Shown here piece by piece: positions 8,444 through 17,629 of a DNA stretch of 38,721 nt (positions within the stretch are counted from its first letter, which is position 1; every line of letters begins with the position of its first letter). The stretch spans positions 1-38,721 of the forward strand of contig CAUJIM010000040.1 in the NCBI GenBank assembly GCA_963205335.1. The letters are read 5' to 3'. A program made the translations under genes and the position numbers. Origin of the DNA: Pseudomonadota bacterium (GTDB lineage: Bacteria; Pseudomonadota; Gammaproteobacteria; Burkholderiales; Burkholderiaceae_C). Below the pieces are notes generated by a model, which was not told the origin of the DNA, did not search any database, and saw only the letters and a list, made by a program, of their open reading frames with translations.

Positions 8444-10156
8444 ATGATGCAGCGCATCCAGGGATTGGCGGTGGCGCACGGCGTGGCCCAGGGCCGCGCG
8501 GTGCTGATGCCGGGTGGCGGCGACGTGGCGCGCTACCACATCGAGCCGGAACAGGCGCCCCTGGAGCTTGCCCGCATGGGCAGCGCGCGCGATGCAGCGG
8601 TGCGGGAGCTGGACGGTTTGCGGGCGGCGATGCCGGCGGATGCGCCGGCCGAGCTGGCGGCGCTGATCGACGTGCACCTGCAGGTGCTGCAGGACGAGAT
8701 GCTGCACGGCGCCGTCGCCCGCTGGATCACCGAGCACCACTACAACGCCGAGTGGGCGCTGACGGCGCAGATGGAGGTCTTCGGCCGCCAGTTCGACGCG
8801 ATGGAAGACGCCTACCTGCGTGAACGCAAGGCCGACCTGGAGCAGGTGGTGGAGCGCGTGCTGCACCATCTGCGCGGCGCGGTGCGTCCCGAGCCGGCGT
8901 CCGAGGGGGGCGAGCCGCGCATCCTGGTGGCGCGCGATTTGTCGCCGGCCGATCTGCTGCAGTACCGGGACGGCGCGTTCGCCGGCTTCGTCACCGAGGC
9001 GGGGGCCGCGACCAGCCACACGGCGATCGTGGCGCGCAGCATGGGCATCCCGGCGGTGATGGCCGCGCGCGGCGTCCGCCAGCTCGTGCGCCCCGACGAC
9101 TGGCTGATTCTCGATGGCGACGCGGGCGCGGTGATCGTCGATCCGCCGCCCGGGGTGCGCGCCGAATACCAGGCGCGCCAGCGCGAGATGGCGCGGCGCG
9201 ATGCCGAGCTCGACGGCCTGCGCACGGTGCCCGCGTGCACGCGCGACGGGCATGCCGTGCAGCTGCTGGCCAACATCGAGCGGCCTGCCGACGTGGCCGC
9301 GGCCTTGCGCGCCGGCGCGGTGGGCATAGGCCTGTTCCGCAGCGAATTCCTGTTCATCGGGCGCGGGGCCGACCTGCCGGGCGAAGAGGAGCAGTACCAG
9401 GCCTACCGCGCGGTCGTCGACGGGATGCAGGGGCGGCCCGTCACCATCCGCACGATAGACATCGGCGCCGACAAGCCGCTCGATGGCACGCACGCTGGCC
9501 AGGTGGCCAATCCGGCGCTGGGCCTGCGTGCGATCCGCTGGAGCCTGGCGGACCCGCCGATGTTCCGCACCCAGCTCCGGGCGTTGCTGCGCGCCGCGGC
9601 GCACGGGCCCGTGGGCGTGATGTTCCCGATGCTGGCGCACATGAGCGAGATCCGCCAGGCGCTCGAACAGGTGGCCCTCGCGCGGGACGAACTGGCGGCC
9701 CGCGGCGCCGCCAGCGGCGCGGTCCGGCTCGGGGCCATGATCGAGGTGCCGGCGGCGGCGCTGATGGCCGAGGCCTTCCTGCGCCACTTCGACTTCCTTT
9801 CGATCGGCACCAACGACCTGGTGCAGTACACGCTCGCGATCGACCGCACCGACGAGACGGTCGCGCACCTGTACGACCCGCTGCACCCCGCCGTCCTGCG
9901 CCTGCTGGAAGACGTGATCGCCGTGGGCGAACGCTGCGGCAAGGAGGTCAGCATCTGCGGCGAGATCGCTGGCGATGCGGCGCTGACGCGTCTCCTGCTG
10001 GGGCTGGGGCTGCGCAGTTTCTCGATGCAGCCGACGCATATCCCGCGCGTCAAGCAGCAGATCCTCCAGGCCGAGGTCGGTGCCCTGCAGGCCTGGGCGC
10101 GGCAGGTGGCGCATGCGGACGAGCCGCGCGCCGTATTGGATCAGGCCACCCGGTAG
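8444..10156 (+). CDS. ptsI: PTS enzyme I (PEP-protein phosphotransferase)
   Basis: About 570 residues, full length for enzyme I. In order: the HPr-binding helical domain, the phosphohistidine domain with GAATSHTAIVARSMGIPAVM (His192 from this start), and the PEP-binding barrel with TIDIGADKPLDG, FLSIGTNDLVQYTLAIDRTD and the active-site cysteine in EVSICGEIAGD. It transfers phosphate from PEP to HPr. The start is uncertain: ATG 8444 (or 8447) gives MQRIQGLAVAHGVAQGRAV, which aligns with family N-termini. ATG 8405 would add 13 residues. A GGAGGG lies 18 bases before 8444, rather far. The gene is the last of the EIIA-HPr-EI set and is followed by a terminator. Confidence 0.95.
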   Translation: MMQRIQGLAVAHGVAQGRAVLMPGGGDVARYHIEPEQAPLELARMGSARDAAVRELDGLRAAMPADAPAELAALIDVHLQVLQDEMLHGAVARWITEHHYNAEWALTAQMEVFGRQFDAMEDAYLRERKADLEQVVERVLHHLRGAVRPEPASEGGEPRILVARDLSPADLLQYRDGAFAGFVTEAGAATSHTAIVARSMGIPAVMAARGVRQLVRPDDWLILDGDAGAVIVDPPPGVRAEYQARQREMARRDAELDGLRTVPACTRDGHAVQLLANIERPADVAAALRAGAVGIGLFRSEFLFIGRGADLPGEEEQYQAYRAVVDGMQGRPVTIRTIDIGADKPLDGTHAGQVANPALGLRAIRWSLADPPMFRTQLRALLRAAAHGPVGVMFPMLAHMSEIRQALEQVALARDELAARGAASGAVRLGAMIEVPAAALMAEAFLRHFDFLSIGTNDLVQYTLAIDRTDETVAHLYDPLHPAVLRLLEDVIAVGERCGKEVSICGEIAGDAALTRLLLGLGLRSFSMQPTHIPRVKQQILQAEVGALQAWARQVAHADEPRAVLDQATR

Positions 10157-10168
10157 ACTATTGAAAAA

Positions 10169-10204
10169 ATAGCGCCTGGCGCTTGCCGTTGCTGCGCAAA
10201 CGGC
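10169..10204 (+). repeat. 36-nt dispersed element, copy B (forms a terminator)
   Basis: It runs from ATAGCGCCTGGCGCTTGCC to GGC, and agrees with the copy at 20305 at about 24 of 36 positions by hand alignment, at the same length. It is flanked by an A-run and a T-run. Its right half is the stem of the ptsI terminator. Confidence 0.75.
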
Positions 10205-10211
10205 ATTTTTT
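10184..10211 (+). terminator. Intrinsic terminator after ptsI
   Basis: TGCCGTT (10184-10190), loop GCTGCGCA, AACGGCA (10199-10205), then six Ts. It lies 28 bases after the ptsI stop and between converging ptsI and glnS. The minus strand has an A-run next to the stem and another run of six Ts only further on (complement of 10164-10169), so it mainly serves ptsI. Confidence 0.85.
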
Positions 10212-10227
10212 GCTCTTAAATGAGCGC

Positions 10228-12021
<1,794 letters not shown>

Positions 12022-12060
12022 GGGGCGATTCTAGGTGGCGCCGCAGGCACGGAGGTTACA

Positions 12061-12073
12061 TCCGGACACCGGA
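12061..12073. repeat. Small inverted repeat upstream of glnS
   Basis: TCCGG-ACA-CCGGA is a perfect 5-bp inverted repeat in the 161-bp gap between the divergent glnS and the Pro/Tyr-rich gene. CGGACAC from it recurs 20 bases on, at 12084-12090. It could be an operator, but no known regulator site is recognised. Confidence 0.3.
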
Positions 12074-12182
12074 CGCACTACTTTCGGACACAACAAACAC
12101 ACGTCGCCGTGCCATCCTGCGGGCCATGTCGTGCGTTATGCACCATAGTGGCCCCTGGGGTCTTCATTTCAAGGAGAAAGAC

Positions 12183-12527
12183 ATGACCGAACGCCGCTCC
12201 CGGTTCGCCGCCATCGCCTCGATGGGCGTGGCACTGGTTTTGCTGGTTGGCGCGGGCAGTGCCCAGGCGCGCAGCGACGTGGCCTGGTCCATCGGCATCG
12301 GCGTGCCCGGCGTGGTGATCGGCGCGAGCAATGCCGCGCCGGTGTATTACGCACCCGCGCCGGTCTACGCGCCCGCGCCGGTGTACCGCGCCCCGGCCCC
12401 GGTTTACTACACGCCGCCGCCCGTGGTCTACGCGCCCCCCGTGTACTACGCGCCGCCCCGTGGCTACTGGGGCGGCGGGCGCGGCCATTGGAAGGAGCAC
12501 CGGCGCGGGCACCGCGACTGGCGCTGA
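12183..12527 (+). CDS. Small exported Pro/Tyr/Ala-rich protein
   Basis: A 114-residue protein with a signal peptide: basic MTERRSR, a hydrophobic core to about residue 26, and a predicted cleavage after AQA at residue 29. The mature part holds tandem short repeats of the type YYAPAPVY/APAPVYRAPAPVYY, then PPVVYAPPVYYAPP, and ends in a Gly/His/Arg-rich tail. No cysteine or catalytic motif is seen. Similar low-complexity exported proteins are, as I recall, widespread in Burkholderiales without a settled function; surface or periplasmic location is inferred. The start ATG 12183 follows AAGGAG (12171-12176), a strong site at six bases' spacing. It is a single gene with its own terminator. Confidence 0.82.
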   Translation: MTERRSRFAAIASMGVALVLLVGAGSAQARSDVAWSIGIGVPGVVIGASNAAPVYYAPAPVYAPAPVYRAPAPVYYTPPPVVYAPPVYYAPPRGYWGGGRGHWKEHRRGHRDWR

Positions 12528-12550
12528 GCGGCTCCGAGGTGCGTGCGGAT

Positions 12551-12572
12551 GGCCCCGGGACGGGGCCGTTTT
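12551..12572 (+). terminator. Terminator after the Pro/Tyr-rich gene
   Basis: GGCCCCG (12551-12557), loop GGA, CGGGGCC (12561-12567), then GTTTT. The 7-bp all-GC stem is strong and the T-run short. It lies 24 bases after the stop and before aroQ. Confidence 0.75.
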
Positions 12573-12624
12573 CACGGGTGCCGGGCATCGCATAATCCGC
12601 GGTCACACCAAGGATTGCGCTGCC

Positions 12625-13071
12625 ATGCCCCGACTTGTCTACGTTCTCAACGGCCCCAACCTGAACCTGCTGGGCACGCGCGAGCCGCAGGTCTACGGCG
12701 CGCAGACGCTGGCCGACGTGCAGCGGCTGTGCGAGGCGGCGTGCGCGCGCCACGGCCTTGGGCTGGTGTTCCAGCAGAGCAACCACGAGGGCGCGCTGAT
12801 CGACTGGATCCACGAAGCGGGCCGCGAGCATGCCGCGGGCCGGCTCGCGGGCGTGGTGCTCAACGCCGGGGCGTACACGCACACCAGCATCGCGCTGCCC
12901 GACGCGATCAAGGGCACGGGGGTGCCGCTGCTCGAGCTGCACATCAGCAACGTCTTCGCGCGCGAGGCCTTCCGCCATCATTCCTGGATATCTCCCGCCG
13001 CGCGCGCCGTGGTCTGCGGCCTGGGCGTGGCCGGCTACGCGCTGGCGATCGACGCGCTGGCGCAGTGGTGA
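12625..13071 (+). CDS. aroQ: Type II 3-dehydroquinate dehydratase
   Basis: The 148-residue protein converts 3-dehydroquinate to 3-dehydroshikimate, the third step of the shikimate pathway. Type II signatures are VLNGPNLNLLGTREPQVYG, with the catalytic Tyr24 and Arg19 in the flexible lid, FQQSNHEGALIDWIHEA, NAGAYTHTSIALPDAI, and the histidine loop ELHISNVFAREAFRHHS. Type II enzymes form dodecamers. The start ATG 12625 gives the canonical N-terminus. Its stop TGA overlaps the GTG start of the next gene as GTGA (13068-13071), so the hydrolase is probably translated by coupling. Confidence 0.97.
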   Translation: MPRLVYVLNGPNLNLLGTREPQVYGAQTLADVQRLCEAACARHGLGLVFQQSNHEGALIDWIHEAGREHAAGRLAGVVLNAGAYTHTSIALPDAIKGTGVPLLELHISNVFAREAFRHHSWISPAARAVVCGLGVAGYALAIDALAQW

Positions 13072-13928
13072 CGCCGCCGCCGACGGTGCCCGGCCTTCAG
13101 GCGTGCGCGCGCCGGGTGCGCACGGCGTTCGGCGGCGGCGACGGCACGATGCTCTGGCACGTCTGGGGCGAGCGCCGCGCCGATGCGCCGCCGCTGGTGC
13201 TGCTGCACGGCGGCAGCGGCAGCTGGACGCACTGGCTGCGCACCGTGGGGCCGCTGGCGCAGCAGGGGCGCGAGGTGTGGGCGGCCGACCTGCCGGGCTT
13301 CGGCGACTCCAGCCTGCCGGCGGGCGCGCAGGACGCCGATGCGCTCATCGAGCCGCTGCACGCGGGGCTGCGCGATCTCGCGGGCGGCGCGCCGTGCGAT
13401 CTCGTGGGTTTTTCCTTCGGCGCCATGACCGCCGGGATGCTGGAGGCGGCGCACCTGGGCAGCGCGCGGCGCCTGGTGCTGGTGGGCGCGCCGGCGATGG
13501 GCGTCGCGGCCGCGCGCCTGGACCTGCGGGGCTGGCGCCATCTGGCGAGCCCCGAGACGCGCGAGCGGGTGCACCGCCACAACCTGGCCACGCTGATGCT
13601 GGCGGACCCCGCGGCGATCGACGGGCAGACGCTGGCCCTGCACGCGCACAACGTCGCGCGCGACCGCCTGCAGCGCAGGCGCCTGTCCAATACCGACGTA
13701 CTGGCGCGCGCGCTCGGCGCGGCCGCCTGCCCGGTGCACGTGATCTACGGTGCGCTCGACGCGCTCTACCGCGGCCGCATGGCCGAGCTGGAGGCGGCGT
13801 ACCGCAGGGCCTGCCCCGCGCTGCGCGGCTTCGCCTGCGTGCCGCAGGCTGGGCATTGGGTGCAGCACGAACGGCCGCAGGCCTTCCTCGGCGCGCTGGG
13901 CGCGGCGCTGGCCTCAGCCGCGCCGTAG
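13068..13928 (+). CDS. Alpha/beta-fold hydrolase
   Basis: About 286 residues with a complete alpha/beta hydrolase pattern: oxyanion region LVLLHGGSGSWTHWLR, strand AADLPGFGDS, nucleophile elbow GFSFGAM (serine), acid residue in VIYGALDALY, and the histidine in AGHWVQHERP. The substrate is unknown; esterases and C-C bond hydrolases share this layout. The chosen start is GTG 13068, overlapping the aroQ stop by four bases. No ATG in frame precedes the first strand until residue 25. Its 3' end overlaps the convergent EamA gene by 15 bp. The aroQ link seems a matter of coupling rather than pathway. Confidence 0.9.
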   Translation: MTPPPTVPGLQACARRVRTAFGGGDGTMLWHVWGERRADAPPLVLLHGGSGSWTHWLRTVGPLAQQGREVWAADLPGFGDSSLPAGAQDADALIEPLHAGLRDLAGGAPCDLVGFSFGAMTAGMLEAAHLGSARRLVLVGAPAMGVAAARLDLRGWRHLASPETRERVHRHNLATLMLADPAAIDGQTLALHAHNVARDRLQRRRLSNTDVLARALGAAACPVHVIYGALDALYRGRMAELEAAYRRACPALRGFACVPQAGHWVQHERPQAFLGALGAALASAAP

Positions 13929-14792
13929 CAGCACCGCGCCGATCGCCACCACCACGCAGGCCATGGCCGCGACGTCCTGCCAGTGCGGCCGTTCGCCGAT
14001 GACCAGGGGCGCGCTCAGGATGCCGACGATGGGCACGGCCATCACGCTCATCGCGCTGGTGGTGGCGTGCAGCACCCGCACCAGGGCGAACCAGATCACC
14101 TGCGCCAGGCCGTAGTTGACCAGCACGCCCCAGACCAGGCTAGCCCACACCGGGCCGCTGAAGCTCCAGCGCTGCGGCGGCTCCAGCCACAGGGCCAGCG
14201 GCACGAGCGCGGCGGCGGCCAGCACCATCATCCAGACGAGCAGGGTTTCGGCCGGCAGCGTCAGGCGCGCGCGGCGCATCCAGATCGTGCCCAGCGCCCA
14301 GCAGAAGGCCGCGCCCTGCATCCAGGCGATGCCCGCGGGGCGCCCGGCGATCTGCGCCAGCTCGTTCCAGAGCAGCAGGGTGATGCCCGCGAGCACCGCG
14401 ACCACGCCCAGCAGCAGGCGCGCGGTGAGTTTCTCGCCGTAGAAAAGCACCGAGAGCAGCACGGTCCAGACCGGCATCGTGAAGCCCAGCGTGGCGGCGC
14501 GCCCGGCGGGCAGTTGCGCCACGCCGATGATCGACAGCGCATGCCAGCCGAGGATGTTGGGCAGGCCCAGCAGCACCACGGCGCGCCACTCGCCGGCGCC
14601 GCGCGGCAGCAGGCGCAGGCCGCGCGCGCCGAAGTACAGCGCCAGCGCGAGGGCGCCCAGGCCCATGGTCAGCGCGCGAAAATGCAGCGGCCCGAGCTCG
14701 CGCAGCGCCACTTTCATGATCGGCCAGTTGATGCCCCAGGCGAGCACGAGCAGCAAGAGGCCGACGGTCTGGCGGCGCGAGAGAATGGGCAT
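13914..14792 (-). CDS. EamA/DMT-family transporter
   Basis: The 292-residue integral membrane protein has about ten hydrophobic segments arranged as two EamA repeats. The first begins VGLLLLVLAWGINWPIMKVAL; the second begins after GIAWMQGAAFCWALGTIW. The pattern ISAPLVIGERPHWQDVAAMA near the C-terminus is typical of the family (PxxxxxxGE before the last helix). Members export metabolites or amino acids, but the substrate cannot be predicted. The start is ATG 14792, giving MPILSRRQTVG before the first helix. It overlaps the convergent hydrolase by 15 bp and begins only 33 bp from the divergent arfB start. Confidence 0.92.
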   Translation of the reverse strand: MPILSRRQTVGLLLLVLAWGINWPIMKVALRELGPLHFRALTMGLGALALALYFGARGLRLLPRGAGEWRAVVLLGLPNILGWHALSIIGVAQLPAGRAATLGFTMPVWTVLLSVLFYGEKLTARLLLGVVAVLAGITLLLWNELAQIAGRPAGIAWMQGAAFCWALGTIWMRRARLTLPAETLLVWMMVLAAAALVPLALWLEPPQRWSFSGPVWASLVWGVLVNYGLAQVIWFALVRVLHATTSAMSVMAVPIVGILSAPLVIGERPHWQDVAAMACVVVAIGAVLLRRG

Positions 14793-14825
14793 GGGGTTGG
14801 GGCGATGACGGCGCGGGAGGTGCCG

Positions 14826-15254
14826 ATGGTAACCAGTGGGAGTGCGGCGCAGCCGCTGCTGTTCGACGAGCGCGAGGTGCGGATCAGCGCCGTGCGCGCG
14901 CAGGGCGCGGGCGGGCAGAACGTGAACAAGGTGTCGAGTGCGGTGCATCTGCGCTTCGACATCCGCGCCTCGTCCCTGCCCGAGGAGCTCAGGCAGCGGC
15001 TGCTGCGGTTGGCCGACGCGCGCATCACCGCCGAGGGCGAGATCGTCATCAAGGCGCAGCGCTACCGCACGCAGCAGGCCAACCGGCTCGATGCACTGCA
15101 GCGCCTGCAGGCGCTGCTGGCGCGCGCCGCCACGCCGCCCAGGCCGCGCAAGGCCACCCGGCCGACCCGGGCGTCGCGCGAGCGGCGCCTTCAGGCCAAG
15201 CGCGAGCGCGGGCAGACCAAGGCGCTGCGGGGCCAGTCCGGAAAATTTGAATGA
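14826..15254 (+). CDS. arfB: Alternative ribosome-rescue factor ArfB (YaeJ)
   Basis: The 142-residue protein has the release-factor GGQ motif in RAQGAGGQNVNKVSSAV (residues 29-31) and a Lys/Arg-rich C-terminal tail (RKATRPTRASRERRLQAKRE) that enters the empty mRNA channel. It hydrolyses peptidyl-tRNA on stalled ribosomes lacking a stop codon. Length matches E. coli YaeJ (140). I chose ATG 14826 because GGGAGG (14815-14820) is five bases upstream. ATG 14805 is also in frame. It lacks the codon-recognition domains of RF1/RF2, which separates it from true release factors. Confidence 0.93.
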   Translation: MVTSGSAAQPLLFDEREVRISAVRAQGAGGQNVNKVSSAVHLRFDIRASSLPEELRQRLLRLADARITAEGEIVIKAQRYRTQQANRLDALQRLQALLARAATPPRPRKATRPTRASRERRLQAKRERGQTKALRGQSGKFE

Positions 15255-15259
15255 AAAAC

Positions 15260-15295
15260 GCCACCAGACCTTTGCTGGCAAGCGCTACAAGCTAT
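15260..15295 (-). repeat. 36-nt dispersed element, copy C
   Basis: On the minus strand it reads ATAGCTTGTAGCGCTTGCC and ends GGC, with about 29 of 36 positions equal to the copy at 20305. Flanks are A/T-rich (TTTTTA, AAAAA). It lies between the arfB stop and the fnr stop, two converging genes. Confidence 0.75.
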
Positions 15296-15317
15296 TTTTA
15301 TGGGAGCGGCGTGGCGG

Positions 15318-16040
15318 TCAGCGGCCGGCGCCGGCGTTGACGATGGCGCGCAGCGCCTGGCTGTCGAGGATGCGTACCTGGCGGTGCTTGACCTCGATGA
15401 TGCCGTCCTCGGCGAATTTGGAGAAGGTGCGGCTCACCGTCTCGAGCGTGAGGCCGAGGTAGCTGCCGATTTCCTCGCGCGTCATGCGCAGCACCAGCGC
15501 GGCCTCGGAGAAACCGCGCGCGTGCAGCCGCTGCAGCAGGTTGAGCAGGAAGGAGGCGACGCGCTCCTCCGCGCGCATGCTGCCGAGCAGCAGCATCACG
15601 CCGTGCTCGCGCACGATCTCGCGGCTCATGATCTTGTGCACGTGGGTCTGCAGCGCGGGGACCTCGTGCGACAGCGACTCGATGCGGTCGTAGGGCATCT
15701 CGCAGACCTCGGCGTCTTCCAGCGCCAGCGCGTCGCAGGTGTGCTGGTTGGCCACGATGCCGTCGAGCCCCATGATCTCGCCGGCCATCTGGAAGCCGGT
15801 GACCTGCTCGCGCCCGTCGGGCGTGGTCACGCGCGTCTTGAAGAATCCCGAGCGGATGGCGTAGAGCGCGTTGAACTTCTCGCCCGAGCTGTACAGCGCG
15901 GCGCCGCGGCGGATGCGCCGGCGCGTCGTCACCAGTGTGTCGAGCCGCTCCATGTCGCGCGCGGTCACGTCCACCGGCATGCACAGCTCGCGCAGGTTGC
16001 AGTGCGAGCAGGCGATCTGGAGGGTGGAGGGAGACAACAT
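15318..16040 (-). CDS. fnr: FNR-type oxygen-sensing transcription regulator
   Basis: The 240-residue Crp/Fnr protein has the four [4Fe-4S] ligands of true FNR: Cys11, Cys14 and Cys20 in CSHCNLRELC, and Cys113 in VCEMPYDR, matching E. coli Cys20, 23, 29 and 122. A cyclic-nucleotide-fold core is followed by the dimer helix and the HTH with LGLTLETVSRTFSKF, where Glu200, Ser203 and Arg204 are the FNR recognition residues for TTGAT. Under low oxygen it would activate anaerobic genes. A good FNR box (16096-16109) lies in the gap shared with hemN, so hemN control and autoregulation are both likely. The start ATG 16040 has no strong ribosome binding site. Confidence 0.95.
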   Translation of the reverse strand: MLSPSTLQIACSHCNLRELCMPVDVTARDMERLDTLVTTRRRIRRGAALYSSGEKFNALYAIRSGFFKTRVTTPDGREQVTGFQMAGEIMGLDGIVANQHTCDALALEDAEVCEMPYDRIESLSHEVPALQTHVHKIMSREIVREHGVMLLLGSMRAEERVASFLLNLLQRLHARGFSEAALVLRMTREEIGSYLGLTLETVSRTFSKFAEDGIIEVKHRQVRILDSQALRAIVNAGAGR

Positions 16041-16095
16041 CGGTGGGTCGCTGTAGCCGGTGGCAGGGTGATTCTAGAGGGTGTGCGCCGGTTTT

Positions 16096-16109
16096 TTGAT
16101 CCCGGTCAA
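16096..16109. promoter_or_regulatory. FNR-binding site between fnr and hemN
   Basis: TTGAT-CCCG-GTCAA matches the FNR consensus TTGAT-N4-ATCAA at nine of ten positions. It lies 55 bp before the hemN start and 56 bp from the fnr start. The adjoining regulator has the matching recognition helix. HemN is a typical FNR target. Confidence 0.8.
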
Positions 16110-16163
16110 GGACGCCGGGTACGCCAGGCCTCAGAGTGCGGCCGTATTTCCGGATTCGCCTGC

Positions 16164-17546
16164 ATGCCCACCATCACCCCCGAACTGATCCGCCGTTTCG
16201 ACGTCTCCGGTCCGCGCTACACCTCCTACCCCACGGCCGACCGTTTCGTCGAGGCGTTCGGCGAGGCCGACTACCGCGACGCGCTGGCGCATCGGCGCCT
16301 GGGCTCCAGCCTGGCGGCGCAGCCGCTGTCGCTCTACGTGCACCTGCCGTTCTGCGAATCGCTGTGCTACTACTGCGCCTGCAACAAGATCATCACCAAG
16401 CACCACGAGCGCGCCGCCCCCTACCTGGGCTACATCGAGCGCGAGCTCGGCCTGCACCTGCGCCACCTGGGCGAGGGCCAGCCCGTCAGCCAGCTGCACT
16501 TCGGCGGCGGCACGCCGACCTTTCTGAGCGACGCCGAACTCGAGGGCCTGATGGCCATGCTGCGCGGGCGTTTCGCCTTCGCGCCCAAGGGCGAGTACTC
16601 GATCGAGATCGACCCGCGCACCATCAGCGCCGAGCGCCTGGCCGTCATCCGCGGGCTCGGCTTCAACCGCCTGAGCTTCGGCGTGCAGGACTTCGACCCC
16701 GAGGTGCAGAAGGCGGTGCACCGCGTGCAGCCGGCCGAGCAGGTATTCGCGCTGGTCGCGGCGGCGCGGCGCATCGGCTTCGACTCGGTCAACGTCGACC
16801 TGATCTACGGCCTGCCGAAGCAGACGCCCGAATCGTTCGACCGCACGCTGGCGCAGGTGGCCGAGCTGCGCCCCGACCGCATCGCGCTCTACGGCTACGC
16901 GCACCTGCCCGAGCGCTTCAAGTCGCAGCGGCGCATCCACACGTCCGACCTGCCGCAGGCGGGCGGCAAGATCGCGATGCTGGCGCGCTCCATCGCCGCG
17001 TTCGAGCGCGCCGGCTACGTCTACATCGGCATGGACCACTTCGCGCTGCCGGGCGACTCGCTCGCCGTGGCCAAGCGCCAGGGGCGGCTGCACCGCAATT
17101 TCCAGGGCTACAGCACGCAGCCCGACTGCGACCTGATCGCGCTCGGCGTCTCGGCGATCGGCAAGGTGGGCGCCAGCTACAGCCAGAACGCCAAGGACCT
17201 GCTGCAGTACCAGGACATGCTCGACCACGGGCATCTGCCCATCGTGCGCGGCGTGGCGCTCTCGCGCGACGACGTGCTGCGCCGCGCGGTGATCAACGCG
17301 CTGATGTGCCAGGGCAGCGTGCAGTTCGAATCGGTCGAGGCGGCGCACCTGATCGACTTCCGCAGCTACTTCGCGCCCGAACTCGCCCGCCTGCGCGCGA
17401 TGCACGACGATGGCCTGGTGCGCCTGTCGGCCAGCGCGATCGAGGTCACCGCCATGGGCTGGTTCTTCGTGCGCGGCGTCGCCATGGTGTTCGACAAATA
17501 CCTGCAGGCGCGCGAGAGCCGCGCGCAGTTCTCCAAGATCCTCTGA
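16164..17546 (+). CDS. hemN: Oxygen-independent coproporphyrinogen III oxidase
   Basis: This 460-residue radical-SAM enzyme decarboxylates coproporphyrinogen III to protoporphyrinogen IX without oxygen, in the cytoplasm. The iron-sulfur motif is LPFCESLCYYCACNKI, with Cys64, Cys68 and Cys71 holding the cluster and Cys73 next to it, as in E. coli HemN. LHFGGGTPTFLS is the SAM-binding glycine motif. It also has YTSYPTADRF near the N-terminus, characteristic of genuine HemN rather than HemW, and a C-terminal domain ending GWFFVRGVAMVFDKYL. The start is ATG 16164. The FNR box upstream agrees with anaerobic expression. Confidence 0.97.
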   Translation: MPTITPELIRRFDVSGPRYTSYPTADRFVEAFGEADYRDALAHRRLGSSLAAQPLSLYVHLPFCESLCYYCACNKIITKHHERAAPYLGYIERELGLHLRHLGEGQPVSQLHFGGGTPTFLSDAELEGLMAMLRGRFAFAPKGEYSIEIDPRTISAERLAVIRGLGFNRLSFGVQDFDPEVQKAVHRVQPAEQVFALVAAARRIGFDSVNVDLIYGLPKQTPESFDRTLAQVAELRPDRIALYGYAHLPERFKSQRRIHTSDLPQAGGKIAMLARSIAAFERAGYVYIGMDHFALPGDSLAVAKRQGRLHRNFQGYSTQPDCDLIALGVSAIGKVGASYSQNAKDLLQYQDMLDHGHLPIVRGVALSRDDVLRRAVINALMCQGSVQFESVEAAHLIDFRSYFAPELARLRAMHDDGLVRLSASAIEVTAMGWFFVRGVAMVFDKYLQARESRAQFSKIL

Positions 17547-17629
17547 TTTCCCGCCGCCGGCCGGCGCGCCGGGGCGTGGCTCCATCATTTATATTGCCCC
17601 CTTGGAACCAGACTTCCATAGGGAACAAC

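Noticed and set aside
17553..17577. GC palindrome (CCGCCGCCGGCCGGCGCGCC) after hemN as terminator
   Set aside because: It has no T-run and the neighbourhood is GC-rich, so pairing by chance is likely.
16136..17629. N-terminal extension of the diguanylate cyclase frame through hemN
   Set aside because: The in-frame region overlaps hemN in another frame and encodes Arg/Ala-rich sequence. The cyclase start is placed at TTG 17630, which has a ribosome binding site.
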